Source: Piezodorus guildinii (Eukaryota > Arthropoda > Insecta > Hemiptera > Pentatomidae). Taken from it: a stretch of DNA of 64,000 nt. Shown here piece by piece: positions 43,120-55,165 of this stretch (positions within the stretch are counted from its first letter, which is position 1; each line of letters opens with the position of its first letter). The stretch lies in the NCBI GenBank assembly GCA_023052935.1, contig CM041294.1, positions 19,678,635-19,742,634 on the forward strand, read 5' to 3'. The position numbers and the translations under genes are program-made. Under the pieces are notes generated by a model, which worked only from the letters and a program-made list of their open reading frames with translations, was not told where the DNA came from and ran no database searches.

Positions 43120-45689
43120 TTATAATTTAAGGAGACGGAAGATGTTAGCATACGAGGGAGAAATTATCTCTTTGTCAGTTTTATGATTTACGGGAACTCG
43201 ATCTTTTTCCATATGGATATATATAGCTTCGGAGAGGAGTCGCTTTTTGTAGTTAGGTACGGTGGCTAGGATTTCAGGATTATCAAAATCAAAATGATGG
43301 TCAAGGGATATAGCGTGCTCGGATAATTTTGAGGAAAATGGGTTACGGGTAGATATTGTGTATTTGTGCTGATAAATTCTTTTTTTGAGATAGTTTTTGG
43401 TCTCGCCTATGTAACATGAATTACAATTTGGGGAAGAGCAGGGAATACGATAAACTAAATTTGATTTTTGTAGGAAAGGGATGGGATCTTTTAATTTTGA
43501 ATATAGATTCTTTAATTTGTTACTATGTTTTAAAACTAAGCGGAGATGGGGAAAGCTAGAGGATAAGACTTTTTTAATTTTTTGAGATAGAGATGGGATG
43601 TATGGAATGGATCTGTACTGGGGAACTATGGCGGTTTGTGGAGAGTGTGCGGGGATGGAGTGAGGGTTTGAAGAAGTTTTAATGAGGTTCTTGATTAATT
43701 GGTCAGGAAAATTATTAGATTTTTGTTAGTCGGGTTAAATTATCTTGGTGAAATTTTGTATCGGAAAGTGTTAAGGAACGGTGTATGAGGTTTTTGGCTA
43801 CACTGATTTTCTGGTGATGTGGGTGTAAGGAAAAATAATTAAGGAGACGGCCAGAATAAGTAGGTTTGGTGTACCAGTTAGTGGATAGTGAATTATCGGA
43901 ATTTCTTATGATAAGGAGGTCGAGGAACGGAAGTGAGTTATTGTTTTCTGTTTCAATGGTAAATTGGAGTCGAGGATGGTATGAGTTGAAAGAAGTCAAG
44001 ATATTAGGGATGGCTTTGGGGTTGAGGATCAGGAAAAGGTCATCAACATATTTTTTAATGAAAAAAATATCTGCGGAAAAGTTAGGTATAACGGTGTCAA
44101 GAAGGTGATTGAGGACGATGTTGGAGAGATCAGGAGCAAGACAGTTTCCCATGGCTAAACCCGAAATTTGTTTATAAAATTTCTCTTGGAAACATAGGTA
44201 GCCAGAGTTACAGCACAGAGAGAGGGATTCAAGGTATGAGGATTGGTTGAGGGAGGTATGTGGTTCTAAGGTCAGCCAATTTTCATCGATTATTTTAAGA
44301 GCACGGTCAGTAGGGATGTTGGTAAAAAGGTTTACAGCATCTAGGGAGGCTAAAATGAAATTTTGAGGAATAGTTAGGGATTTCAGTTCTTCAAGGAGTT
44401 GCTGTGAATTTTGGATGTCATATGGGTTATTTTGGCTGAGTTTTTGTAAGGGAGAAAGAAGGAATGAACTGAGTTTTGAGGATGGTGAGTTGATATTTGA
44501 AATTATGGGACGTAATGGGTTTCCTGGTTTATGGATTTTAGGTAAGCCGTAACATCGGGGAGCAACTGAATTATAGGAGATGAGGTTTTTGTAGGTAGAG
44601 AGAGTGATCTGTTTGGATTCGTGGAGATATTTTAAATGCTGGTTAAATTTAGTGGTGAGAGAGGATGTAGGATCGCGTTTGGTAGGAAGGTATGTGGTTT
44701 TGTCAGAAAGAAGGAAATTTAGTTTTTCATCGTATTCTGCCCGGTCCATGATAACGGTTTTGTTTCCTTTATCTGCACGGGTGACTATTATATGGTTATT
44801 GGTTTTGAGAAAGGATCGGGTAGAGGATAGGTCCTTAGTAAATTGAGGTGAAAATGGAGAAGGGTTAGACGGAGGGTTTTGTAAGTAATTGGTAATAATA
44901 TTAGAGGTTCGGGTACGGGAAATCATTCGTTTTTCATCGTCAGGAATCAAAAGAGTGTCCTGATGGATGAATTCAAGGTCGGTTATAAGAGATGGTATTA
45001 GTTTTTTTGAATTTGGTAAAAGGGATATTGAAATTTGGACCTAAGCTGAGAATATTATTGACATGTTGAGGGAGTTTAACGGAGGAGATGTTGTGAACCC
45101 AATCAGGATCCCCGGAAGGATATATCTTATTCGCGTTAAAGTTTTCTTTAAGTTGTTTAAATTTATTTGCTAATATACTTTTTTTCTTTGATTTATGAGA
45201 TATATAGATATTATTAATGCAAGAGTTTAGTGAGGAAATATCGTCAGTAGAGAGAATGGAATAAAAGGAGTTAAATAAATAATTAATTTTCTTTTTTACT
45301 GCTTGAATGAGGAAAATCGTTTCTTTGATATGTAGGTTAAGGAGTGATTTTTTAAAACGGAATTGGATGCTTTCAAGTTTTGAGAGAAATTTTTTGTTAA
45401 CATTAAAGTTGTTAAAATTGTTGGAAATGAAGGGGGGGAATAAAGAATGAGAGCGGCATTTTAGAAGGAATATGAGCGACTCCTCTTTGTTGGCTAATTG
45501 TTTATAAAGATGGGAAATACGGTTAAGAAGAGGTTTTTTATCAGGATATTTTGATTTTAGAATTACAAAAGAGTTTACCTCAGTTCTAATGTTATTTTCT
45601 GATGTCGCTGTGATTGTTGCTGGAGATGAAGTAACAGTAAGTGATGAATCGGCGTCCGGTGTTGTGAAGGTGACACTGGTGATGAACAT
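43120..45689 (-). pseudogene. Penelope-like RT-endonuclease, copy A (two frameshifts)
   Basis: The N-terminal part is open at 44973-45689 and the RT part at 43715-44950; the endonuclease lies at 43120-43715. RT motifs: PRCYGLPKIHKPGNPLRPI, GLAMGNCLAPDLSNIVLNHL and catalytic YVDD. The C-terminal GIY-YIG-type region reads NLVYRIPCSS then CYIGETKNYLKKRIYQHK. An extra base near 45020 shifts the frame. A loss of 8 bp (CTAAAATC, between short AAAATC repeats) near 43731 puts a stop between RT and endonuclease. The GIY-YIG domain is the endonuclease of Penelope-type elements and would cut the target. Confidence 0.88.
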
Positions 45690-45875
45690 GTAGTGGTAGG
45701 TTTATAAGATGAAGAGTACATATCTCAGATGTGATGGTTTCTGAAGTTTGCGATGATGAAGTTGAGGTCCCAAGTAGAGTGAATTATATTGAGGGTGTAT
45801 AGTCGACTGTAGAAACTATTATAGGTAGAATAGTCAGGAATCAGTCATTTTTAAAAAGTTTTTAATTTTGCCAAC

Positions 45876-45906
45876 GTTTCGGCTCAAGCTTGTGAGCCAT
45901 CATCAG
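45876..45906 (-). ncRNA. Hammerhead-ribozyme-like motif between copies A and B
   Basis: Identical core to 42464-42494. It lies upstream of copy A's coding region and at the 3' end of copy B, as expected for a shared terminal repeat in a tandem. Confidence 0.6.
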
Positions 45907-46534
45907 GGCTACAAACATCAGAACAAAAGAGATACATATTAATATGATAATGAAAATTTTCTTCTGAATGTAGTGACAATGATAACATTTGAAATAAAAC
46001 AGAAAATATACCAACATACTTAAATATTATAGATACAAATAATGATAATATGATACATAATCTGATGATGATAAGCATAACAAATTTTACAGAACTTTAG
46101 ACTTTAATATAAAAGTAAAAAAAACAAAAAAAAAAAAACATATATATTATAAACGTACCATTACTGAGCCATGTCCAAGCATAAACTGAGGAAAACCATA
46201 AACATAGGTAGTATGGGAGGGGTTCGTGTAAAAACCTGAAGGTTTTCCCCTCTAAGTGTAAATACTACAGCTTATCTTTGTTTTTTAAAGTTTTACAAAA
46301 TTATATAATGGAAAAAACAAAATAATATTCCGTATGTACATAAGGTTGAACATTTTACAGAAAATTATAAACACTAATCTGAGGTATTAAAAGATCATGA
46401 GGTATATAATAAAAAACAAAATAAAATAAATAAATAACAAAAACAAGAACCAGAGGTTTGTAACAAAAAGATAAATATACAGTAAATAATAAAATATACA
46501 TTACACAAGCAATTTGTACAATAAAGTGATAGAG

Positions 46535-47484
46535 TTATAATTTAAGGAGACGGAAGATGTTGCATACGAGGAGAAATTATCTCTTTGTCAGTTTTATGAT
46601 TTACGGGAACTCGATCTTTTTCCATATGGATATATAAGCTTCGGAGAGGAGTCGCTTTTGTAGTTAGTACGGTGGCTAGGATTTTAGGATTATCAAAATC
46701 AAAATGATGGTCAAGGGATATAGCGTGTTCGGATAATTTTGAGGAAATGGGTTACGGGTAGATATTGTGTATTTGTGCTGATAATTCTTTTTTTGAGATA
46801 GTTTTTGTCTCGCCTATGTAACATGAATTACAATTTGGGAAGAGCAGGGAATACGATAAACTAAATTTGATTTTGTAGGAAAGGGATGGATCTTTTAGTT
46901 TGAATATAGATTCTTTAATTTGTTACTATGTTTTAAAACTAAGCGGAGATGGGGAAAGCTAGAGGATAAGACTTTTTTAATTCTTTGAGATAGAGATGGG
47001 ATGTATGGAATGGATCTGTACTGGGAAACTATGGCGGTTTGTGGAGAGTGTGCGGGGATGGAGTGAGGGTTTGAAGAAGTTTTAATGAGGTTCTTGATTA
47101 ATTGGTCAGGAAAATTATTAGATTTTAGGATTTTTGTTAGTCGGTTAAATTATCTTGTGAAATTTTGTATCGGAAAGTGTTAAGGAAACGGTGTATGAGG
47201 TTTTTGGCTACACTGATTTTTGGTGATGTGGGTGTAAGGAAAAAATAATTAAGGAGACGACCAGAATAAGTAGGTTTGGTGTACCAGTTAGTGGATAGTG
47301 AATTATCGGAATTTCTTATGATAAGGAGGTCGAGGAACGGAAGTGAGTTATTGTTTTCTGTTTCAATGGTAAATTGGAGTCGAGGATGGTATGAGTTGAA
47401 AGAAGTCAAGATATTAGGGATGGCTTTGGGGTTGAGGATCAGGAAAAGGTCATCAACATATTTTTTAATGAAAAAAATATCTGC
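46535..47484 (-). pseudogene. Penelope-like copy B (partial, many small deletions)
   Basis: Endonuclease and RT C-terminal region up to the bases just before YVDD, where the orientation flips at 47484/47485. It is interrupted by many 1-2 base losses (for example around 46340-46390, 46640-46670 and 46800-46880). It keeps the 8-bp segment that A and C lack. Only 47137-47409 stays open. Confidence 0.82.
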
Positions 47485-48748
47485 CTAACTATTCCTCAAA
47501 ATTTCATTTTAGCCTCCCTAGATGCTGTAAACCTTTTTACCAACATCCCTACTGACCGTGCTCTTAAAATAATCGATGAAAATTGGCTGACCTTAGAACC
47601 ACATACCTCCCTCAACCAATCCTCATACCTTGAATCCCTCTCTCTGTGCTGTAACTCTGGCTACCTATGTTTCAAGAGAAATTTTATAAACAAATTTCGG
47701 GTTTAGCCATGGGAAACTGTCTTGCTCCTGATCTCTCCAACATCGTCCTCAATCACCTTCTTGACACGTTATACCTAACTTTTCCGCAGATATTTTTTTC
47801 ATTAAAAAATATGTTGATGACCTTTTCCTGATCCTCAACCCCAAAGCCATCCCTAATATCTTGACTTCTTTCAACTCATACCATCCTCGACTCCAATTTA
47901 CCATTGAAACAGAAAACAATAACTCACTTCCGTTCCTCGACTCCTTATCATAAGAAATTCCGATAATTCACTATCCACTAACTGGTACACCAAACCTACT
48001 TATTCTGGTCCCTCCCCTTAATTATTTTTCCTTACACCCACATCACCAGAAAATCAGTGTAGCCAAAAACCTCATACACCGTTCCTTAACACTTTCCGAT
48101 ACAAAATTTCACCAAGATAATTTAACCCGACTAACAAAAATCCTAAAATCTAATAATTTTCCTGACCAATTAATCAAGAACCTCATTAAAACTTCTTCAA
48201 ACCCTCACTCCATCCCCGCACACTCTCCACAAACCGCCATAGTTCCCCAATACAGATCCATTCCATACATCCCATCTCTATCTCAAAAAATTAAAAAAGT
48301 CTTATCCTCTAGCTTTCCCCATCTCCGCTTAGTTTTAAAACATAGTAACAAATTAAAGAATCTATATTCAAAACTAAAAGATCCCATCCCTTTCCTACAA
48401 AAATCAAATTTAGTTTATCGTATTCCCTGCTCTTCCCCAAATTGTAATTCATGTTACATAGGCGAGACCAAAAACTATCTCAAAAAAAGAATTTATCAGC
48501 ACAAATACACAATATCTACCCGTAACCCATTTTCCTCAAAATTATCCGAGCACGCTATATCCCTTGACCATCATTTTGATTTTGATAATCCTGAAATCCT
48601 AGCCACCGTACCTAACTACAAAAAGCGACTCCTCTCCGAAGCTATATATATCCATATGGAAAAAGATCGAGTTCCCGTAAATCATAAAACTGACAAAGAG
48701 ATAATTTCTCCCTCGTATGCTAACATCTTCCGTCTCCTTAAATTATAA
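47485..48748 (+). pseudogene. Penelope-like copy B' (partial, forward)
   Basis: Starts within the RT (IPQNFILASLDAVNLFTN region) and runs through YVDD to the endonuclease stop at 48748. Single-base losses fall only before about 48010; from there to 49470 it is essentially identical to copy C. The RT-endonuclease joint is intact (LTKILKSNNF), unlike A and C. Confidence 0.82.
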
Positions 48749-49375
48749 CTCTATCACTTTATTGTACAAATTGCTTGTGTAATGTATATTTTATTTATTT
48801 ACTGTATATTTATCTTTTTGTTTACAACACCTCTGGTTCTTGTTTTTGTTATTTATTTATTTTATTTTGTTTTTTATATATATACCTCATGATCTTTTAA
48901 ATACCTCAGATTCTAGTGTTTATAATTTTCTGTTAAAAATGTTCAACCTTATTGTACATACGGATATATTATTTTGTTTTTTCCATTATATAATTTTGTA
49001 AAACTTTTTAAAAACAAAGATAAGCTGTAGTATTTACACTTAGAGGGGAAAACCTTCAGGGTTTTTACACGAACCCCTCCCCATACTACCTATGTTTATG
49101 GTTTTCCTCAGTTTATGCTTGGACATGGCTCAGTAATGGTACGTTTATATATATATGTTTTTTTTACTTTTATATTAAAGTCTAAAGTTCTGTAAAATTT
49201 GTTATGCTTATCATCATCAGATTATGTATCATATTATCATTATTTGTATCTATAATATGTAAGTATGTTGGTATATTTTCTGTTTTATTTCAAATGTTAT
49301 CATTGTCACTACATTCAGAAGAAAATTTTCATTATCATATTAATATGTATCTCTTTTGTTCTGATGTTTGTAGCC

Positions 49376-49406
49376 CTGATGATGGCTCACAAGCTTGAGC
49401 CGAAAC
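49376..49406 (+). ncRNA. Hammerhead-ribozyme-like motif between copies B' and C
   Basis: CTGATGA at 49376-49382, stem II GGCTC/GAGCC, GAAAC at 49402-49406. It precedes copy C's coding region by about 150 bp. Confidence 0.6.
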
Positions 49407-49560
49407 GTTGGCAAAATTAAAAACTTTTTAAAAATGACTGATTCCTGACTATTCCACCTATAATAGTTTCTACAGTCGACTATACACCCTCAATATAATT
49501 CACTCTACTTGGGACCTCAACTTCATCATCGCAAACTTCAGAAACCATCACATCTAAGAT

Positions 49561-52161
49561 ATGTACTCTTCATCTTATAAACCTACCACTACATGTTCAT
49601 CACCAGTGTCACCTTCACAACATACGGACGCCGATTCATCAGTTACTGTTACTTCATCTCCAGCAACAATAACAGCGACATCAGAAAATAACATTAGAAC
49701 TGAGGTAAACTCTTTTGTAATTCTAAAATCAAAATATCCTGATAAAAAACCTCTTCTTAACCGTATTTCCCATCTTTATAAACAATTAGCCAACAAAGAG
49801 GAGTCGCTCATATTCCTTCTAAAATGCCGCTCTCATTCTTTATTCCCCCCTTCATTTCCAACAATTTCAACAACTTTAATGTTAACAAAAAATTTCTCTC
49901 AAAACTTGAAAGCATCCAATTCCGTCTTAAAAAATCACTCCTTAACCTACATATCAAAGAAACGATTTTCCTCATTCAAGCAGTAAAAAAGAAAATTAAT
50001 TATTTATTTAACTCCTTTTATTCCATTCTCTCTACTGACGATATTTCCTCACTAAACTCTTGCATTAATAATATCTATATTTCTCATAAATCAAAGAAAA
50101 AAAGTATATTAGCAAATAAATTTAAACAACTTAAAGAAAACTTTAACGCGAATAAGATATATCCTTCCGGGGATCCTGATTGGGTTCACAACATCTCCTC
50201 CGTTAAACTCCCTCAACATGTCAATAATATTCTCAGCTTAGGTCCAAACTTCAATATCCCTTTTACAAATTCAAAAAAACTAATACCATCTCTTATAACC
50301 GACCTTGAGTTCATCCATCAGGACACTCTTTTGATTCCTGACGATGAAAAACGAATGATTTCCCGTACCCGAACCTCTAATATTATTACCAATTACTTAC
50401 AAAACCCTCCGTCTAACCCTTCTCCATTTTCACCTCAATTTACTAAGGACCTATCCTCTACCCGATCCTTTCTCAAAACCAATAACCATATAATAGTCAC
50501 CCGTGCAGATAAAGGAAACAAAACCGTTATCATGGACCGGGCAGAATACGATGAAAAACTAAATTTCCTTCTTTCTGACAAAACCACATACCTTCCTACC
50601 AAACGCGATCCTACATCCTCTCTCACCACTAAATTTAACCAGCATTTAAAATATCTCCACGAATCCAAACAGATCACTCTCTCTACCTACAAAAACCTCA
50701 TCTCCTATAATTCAGTTGCTCCCCGATGTTACGGCTTACCTAAAATCCATAAACCAGGAAACCCATTACGTCCCATAATTTCAAATATCAACTCACCATC
50801 CTCAAAACTCAGTTCATTCCTTCTTTCTCCCTTACAAAAACTCAGCCAAAATAACCCATATGACATCCAAAATTCACAGCAACTCCTTGAAGAACTGAAA
50901 TCCCTAACTATTCCTCAAAATTTCATTTTAGCCTCCCTAGATGCTGTAAACCTTTTTACCAACATCCCTACTGACCGTGCTCTTAAAATAATCGATGAAA
51001 ATTGGCTGACCTTAGAACCACATACCTCCCTCAACCAATCCTCATACCTTGAATCCCTCTCTCTGTGCTGTAACTCTGGCTACCTATGCTTCCAAGAGAA
51101 ATTTTATAAACAAATTTCGGGTTTAGCCATGGGAAACTGTCTTGCTCCTGATCTCTCCAACATCGTCCTCAATCACCTTCTTGACACCGTTATACCTAAC
51201 TTTTCCGCAGATATTTTTTTCATTAAAAAATATGTTGATGACCTTTTCCTGATCCTCAACCCCAAAGCCATCCCTAATATCTTGACTTCTTTCAACTCAT
51301 ACCATCCTCGACTCCAATTTACCATTGAAACAGAAAACAATAACTCACTTCCGTTCCTCGACCTCCTTATCATAAGAAATTCCGATAATTCACTATCCAC
51401 TAACTGGTACACCAAACCTACTTATTCTGGCCGTCTCCTTAATTATTTTTCCTTACACCCACATCACCAGAAAATCAGTGTAGCCAAAAACCTCATACAC
51501 CGTTCCTTAACACTTTCCGATACAAAATTTCACCAAGATAATTTAACCCGACTAACAAAAATCTAATAATTTTCCTGACCAATTAATCAAGAACCTCATT
51601 AAAACTTCTTCAAACCCTCACTCCATCCCCGCACACTCTCCACAAACCGCCATAGTTCCCCAGTACAGATCCATTCCATACATCCCATCTCTATCTCAAA
51701 AAATTAAAAAAGTCTTATCCTCTAGCTTTCCCCATCTCCGCTTAGTTTTAAAACATAGTAACAAATTAAAGAATCTATATTCAAAATTAAAAGATCCCAT
51801 CCCTTTCCTACAAAAATCAAATTTAGTTTATCGTATTCCCTGCTCTTCCCCAAATTGTAATTCATGTTACATAGGCGAGACCAAAAACTATCTCAAAAAA
51901 AGAATTTATCAGCACAAATACACAATATCTACCCGTAACCCATTTTCCTCAAAATTATCCGAGCACGCTATATCCCTTGACCATCATTTTGATTTTGATA
52001 ATCCTGAAATCCTAGCCACCGTACCTAACTACAAAAAGCGACTCCTCTCCGAAGCTATATATATCCATATGGAAAAAGATCGAGTTCCCGTAAATCATAA
52101 AACTGACAAAGAGATAATTTCTCCCTCGTATGCTAACATCTTCCGTCTCCTTAAATTATAA
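49561..52161 (+). pseudogene. Penelope-like RT-endonuclease, copy C (near-intact)
   Basis: The longest Penelope reading frame here. Frame 1 is open from ATG 49561 to about 49850, where a C-run is one base shorter than in copy A and shifts the frame. The second frame is open to 51566 and holds the whole RT (YVDD at 51231-51242). The third part (about 51570-52161) holds the GIY-YIG-type endonuclease (CYIGET at about 51864-51881) and ends FRLLKL. The same 8-bp loss as in copy A stops the frame at 51566. Total coding potential is about 860 residues, the normal size for a Penelope ORF. Confidence 0.9.
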
Positions 52162-52786
52162 CTCTATCACTTTATTGTACAAATTGCTTGTGTAATGTAT
52201 ATTTTATTTATTTACTGTATATTTATCTTTTTGTTTACAACACCTCTGGTTCTTGTTTTTGTTATTTATTTATTTTATTTTGTTTTTTATTATATACCTC
52301 ATGATCTTTTAAATACCTCAGATTCTAGTGTTTATAATTTTCTGTTAAAAATGTTCAACCTTATTGTACATACGGATATATTATTTTGTTTTTTCCATTA
52401 TATAATTTTGTAAAACTTTTTAAAAACAAAGATAAGCTGTAGTATTTACACTTAGAGGGGAAAACCTTCAGGGTTTTTACACGAACCCCTCCCCATACTA
52501 CCTATGTTTATGGTTTTCCTCAGTTTATGCTTGGACATGGCTCAGTAATGGTACGTTTATATATATATGTTTTTTTACTTTTATATTAAAGTCTAAAGTT
52601 CTGTAAAATTTGTTATGCTTATCATCATCAGATTATGTATCATATTATCATTATTTGTATCTATAATATGTAAGTATGTTGGTATATTTTCTGTTTTATT
52701 TCAAATGTTATCATTGTCACTACATTCAGAAGAAAATTTTCATTATCATATTAATATGTATCTCTTTTGTTCTGATGTTTGTAGCC

Positions 52787-52817
52787 CTGATGATGGCTCA
52801 CAAGCTTGAGCCGAAAC
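52787..52817 (+). ncRNA. Hammerhead-ribozyme-like motif at the 3' end of copy C
   Basis: Same core and stem II as the three other copies, about 57 bp inside the right boundary of the insertion. Confidence 0.6.
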
Positions 52818-52874
52818 GTTGGCAAAATTAAAAACTTTTTAAAAATGACTGATTCCTGACTATTCCACCTATAA

Positions 52875-52886
52875 TTAAATTACATG
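52875..52886 (+). repeat. Right target duplication of the Penelope complex
   Basis: TTAAATTACATG, a direct copy of 42363-42374. The unrelated flanks outside it argue against a simple assembly palindrome. Confidence 0.85.
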
Positions 52887-52959
52887 CCTATACAAGATGA
52901 ACTAAGCTAAATAAACTCGGTTTATTAAATAAAGGATAGTAAGTATAAGTTCAGGGCTT

Positions 52960-53180
52960 AGTGGGAGCTCGTGGCAATGTGGTAAACACTAGTTAACCAA
53001 GTCAAAGGTTGTGAGTTCAAATCCCTGAACCAAGCTAGACTTTTTAGACATATAATTAACAGGCGAATCACTCACTACTACTCTTCGGATATATGGGTTC
53101 GGCCAGCCACCTAGTGGTAACACTCAAAAATAGGTGCAGGGAGTGATGATAATTCTCTACAAAATACATCCAGAATCGCG
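52960..53180 (+). mobile_element. tRNA-headed SINE-like element
   Basis: Head GAGCTCGTGGCAATGTGGTA (A-box-like), and about 40 bp later GTGAGTTCAAATCCC (B box). The body extends to about 53175. Single copy in the window. Confidence 0.65.
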
Positions 53181-53402
53181 ATGGAACAACCCAGAAATCA
53201 ACGTCGGGCGGCTAAGGATATGTTTCATAGGTCTCAGTGTTGTTAAAAACATTTTGAAGATTTATTGATAATATGTCTTGTATGAACGATTCATCTTTAG
53301 AAGTGTCCAACCGGCGTCCCTAAAACCTTGTTATCCACTTCTTGATATTAACTTCTAATAATACTGAATGTCTTTTTTAAATTCTTGAGTCTATTATCTT
53401 TT

Positions 53403-54175
53403 TTTTACTTTCACTTACCTATATATGAAATATATAGTAAGGGAAAGTATTGTGATAGTGAAACTTTCGAATTCCAGTTTACAACGGAAATACACGTTTA
53501 AGGGTCACCTGAGTCCTAATAACCAAGTCGGAAAAAGGTCTGTGTGTGTGTGTGTGTGGTTAGTCTAACGAGAAAACGAAAAGAGGTACAAAACTGAAAT
53601 TTCATATTTGAGAAAGCTATATGACTCAGATGCTACAGCAAATTTTTCACTACAAACGGCTGATCGGAATTGCTACTTTATACTAGAAAAAAAAATTTAG
53701 AAAAATATTATCTAATACGCGAAATTGTAAAGGCTAATGGAGATGAAAAGCTGATAAAACTAACTGATTGTTGTAGATAAAAATATAATAGATTATTTAA
53801 TAAAACACATTTTTCGATTGAAATTCAATTTAATTATTTCTGTAACGATTTATTTTTGTCTCTAAACAATAATAATAATAGGCTTACCAAACCCGAAGGT
53901 TCGATGCCATTACCACCAAACATCGCCTGCATAGACTCGCCAATTGTTCGCCGGTCAAGCTCAAGCCCCCGAGATCAGCCTTAATGCAATCCTCCCATCG
54001 ACGTTTCGGCCTACCTTTCAGACGCCTACCAGTCGGTTCAGCGAATACCAACTTTCTCAGAATTCGTTCCTCACCGAGCCCAACAACGATTTATCTCTGA
54101 ATGGATTTAAAAATTCTTAAACTGATTTTAACAATGGATGTAAGAGAAAGTCGTGTGTTGCGCGCACTGGATATT
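53403..54175 (+). repeat. Family H repeat interrupted by an RTE-like insert
   Basis: Left terminus TTTACTTTCACTTACC with a widened palindrome; right terminus GTAAGAGAAAGTCGTGTGTT and CACTGGATATTTTT. 53854-54084 is a later insertion. Confidence 0.8.
53854..54084 (-). pseudogene. RTE-like LINE 3' end (231 bp, minus) inserted in family H
   Basis: Reverse copy of the 7720-7950 sequence: the GRRPKGRPKRRWED region and the Trp-containing end. It includes the (TTA)n tail, seen here as AATAATAATAATAGGC. The 10-bp duplication AACGATTTAT lies at 53844-53853 and 54085-54094. A severely 5'-truncated insertion. Confidence 0.82.
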
Positions 54176-55083
54176 TTTCAGCTAGAGTCAAGAATTCATG
54201 TGTCAGGATCATACCTAATTTTTCCAGATGGATCGCCATCTATGGATAATACCGTTCTAGTGGAAAAAAAATACGGAAAATATTCAAAGATTTTTACAAA
54301 TCCCTAAGCCGAAAAGCATTGCTCCAAATCGAAAACCCATCTCCTCCGAGACAAGCTAATATAAAAATCGATGTTGGACAGAGACGTCCATTCTAAAAAC
54401 AAGAGGACTGACTCCCCAGGTACGGAGGAGCGTAGCCAAATCGTCGGCTCAAGATAGGGAGAGCTTTAATGCCTTTTCGATAGCGACTCACATTACCGAA
54501 ACCTGACCTGCCTCAATCCTGATATATGCCGGAGCCCTCTCGGTAATCTTTCTATCGATATATAAAGCACTTATAAATATTGTCCGATGAAGGTAAGTAA
54601 TGTCAGACATTTATAGAGGCTTCTGTCGGAATGGTGCATCCAATATTCATATTTTAGAAGGCTATATTAAGAGGATACCCAGTTACAATAAATATTGTAC
54701 TTTCAATGTATTTTATTCGGTGCGGCTAGGGTATGTAAGTGATCTGAAGGTATATCTGTATAAAGTAATTATAGAGGATAGTTATGTAAAATTTCTGGTA
54801 TAATTTATTTATTTATGTATAAAAAGAGCCCAACATGCGAATTGTGCAATGAAAGGAGATGATATTACAGACATAGCATTTACCTTACAATATCATGAAC
54901 ATATCAGTATACATAAACAAAAACAAAATATAATAAAATAAAACAATAGAATCAAGAGGAATAAACAATTACTTTAAACATTCAAAATCATAATAATAAT
55001 TTTAAAAAATTACAATTCAGGCAGTCATAGGGACTTTTTTTTAAATTATAGATCAAATCATAATCATACAAAAATAAATTAAA
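54176..55083. other. Unassigned stretch with a candidate promoter
   Basis: 54240-54540 is less AT-rich and non-repetitive here. The 67-codon frame at 54600-54803 has no known motif. 54810-55080 is AT-rich. Confidence 0.35.
54553..54598 (+). promoter_or_regulatory. Candidate core promoter followed by a consensus splice donor
   Basis: TATCGATA (54553-54560, identical to the DRE core known from fly promoters) overlaps TATAAAGC. About 25 bp further comes ATGAAG, then a consensus donor AG/GTAAGT at 54591-54597. The combination could start a short first exon, but no downstream exon was recognised. Confidence 0.25.
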
Positions 55084-55165
55084 TAAAACCATCTGCCGGG
55101 TTCAGACCCGTGACTTTAAGCATAGAAGGCTATTATACTTACAATTACACCACAGTTAACCCCTA
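55084..55165 (-). mobile_element. SINE-1-like head fragment, minus strand
   Basis: On the minus strand: GTAAGTATAATAGCC and GTCACGGGTCTGAACCCGGC, corresponding to the A and B boxes of SINE-1. The body is absent. Confidence 0.6.

Larger units (their letters stand above)
42375..52874. mobile_element. 10.5 kb inverted-repeat complex of Penelope-like elements
   Basis: Order from the left: reverse full copy A (to about 45786), reverse partial copy B (to 47484), forward partial copy B' (from 47485), forward full copy C (from about 49480). The two arms are inverted copies over about 5 kb. The only single-copy part is about 300 bp at 47485-47787, forming a loop. One 12-bp direct duplication brackets the whole, so it behaves as a single insertion. 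The left outer end carries about 37 bp (TATTGAGGGTGTATAGTCG and on) beyond the right outer end. Within each arm the two units are in tandem, the usual Penelope arrangement, sharing a ribozyme-bearing end region. Confidence 0.88.

Noticed and set aside
43866..44846. 80-codon frames opposite the Penelope RT (repeated at 47276, 50435 and 51173)
   Set aside because: Antisense shadows duplicated with the element.
52960..53020. Functional tRNA gene
   Set aside because: Only A- and B-box-like blocks are present, without a foldable acceptor stem; same for the other tRNA-like heads in the window.
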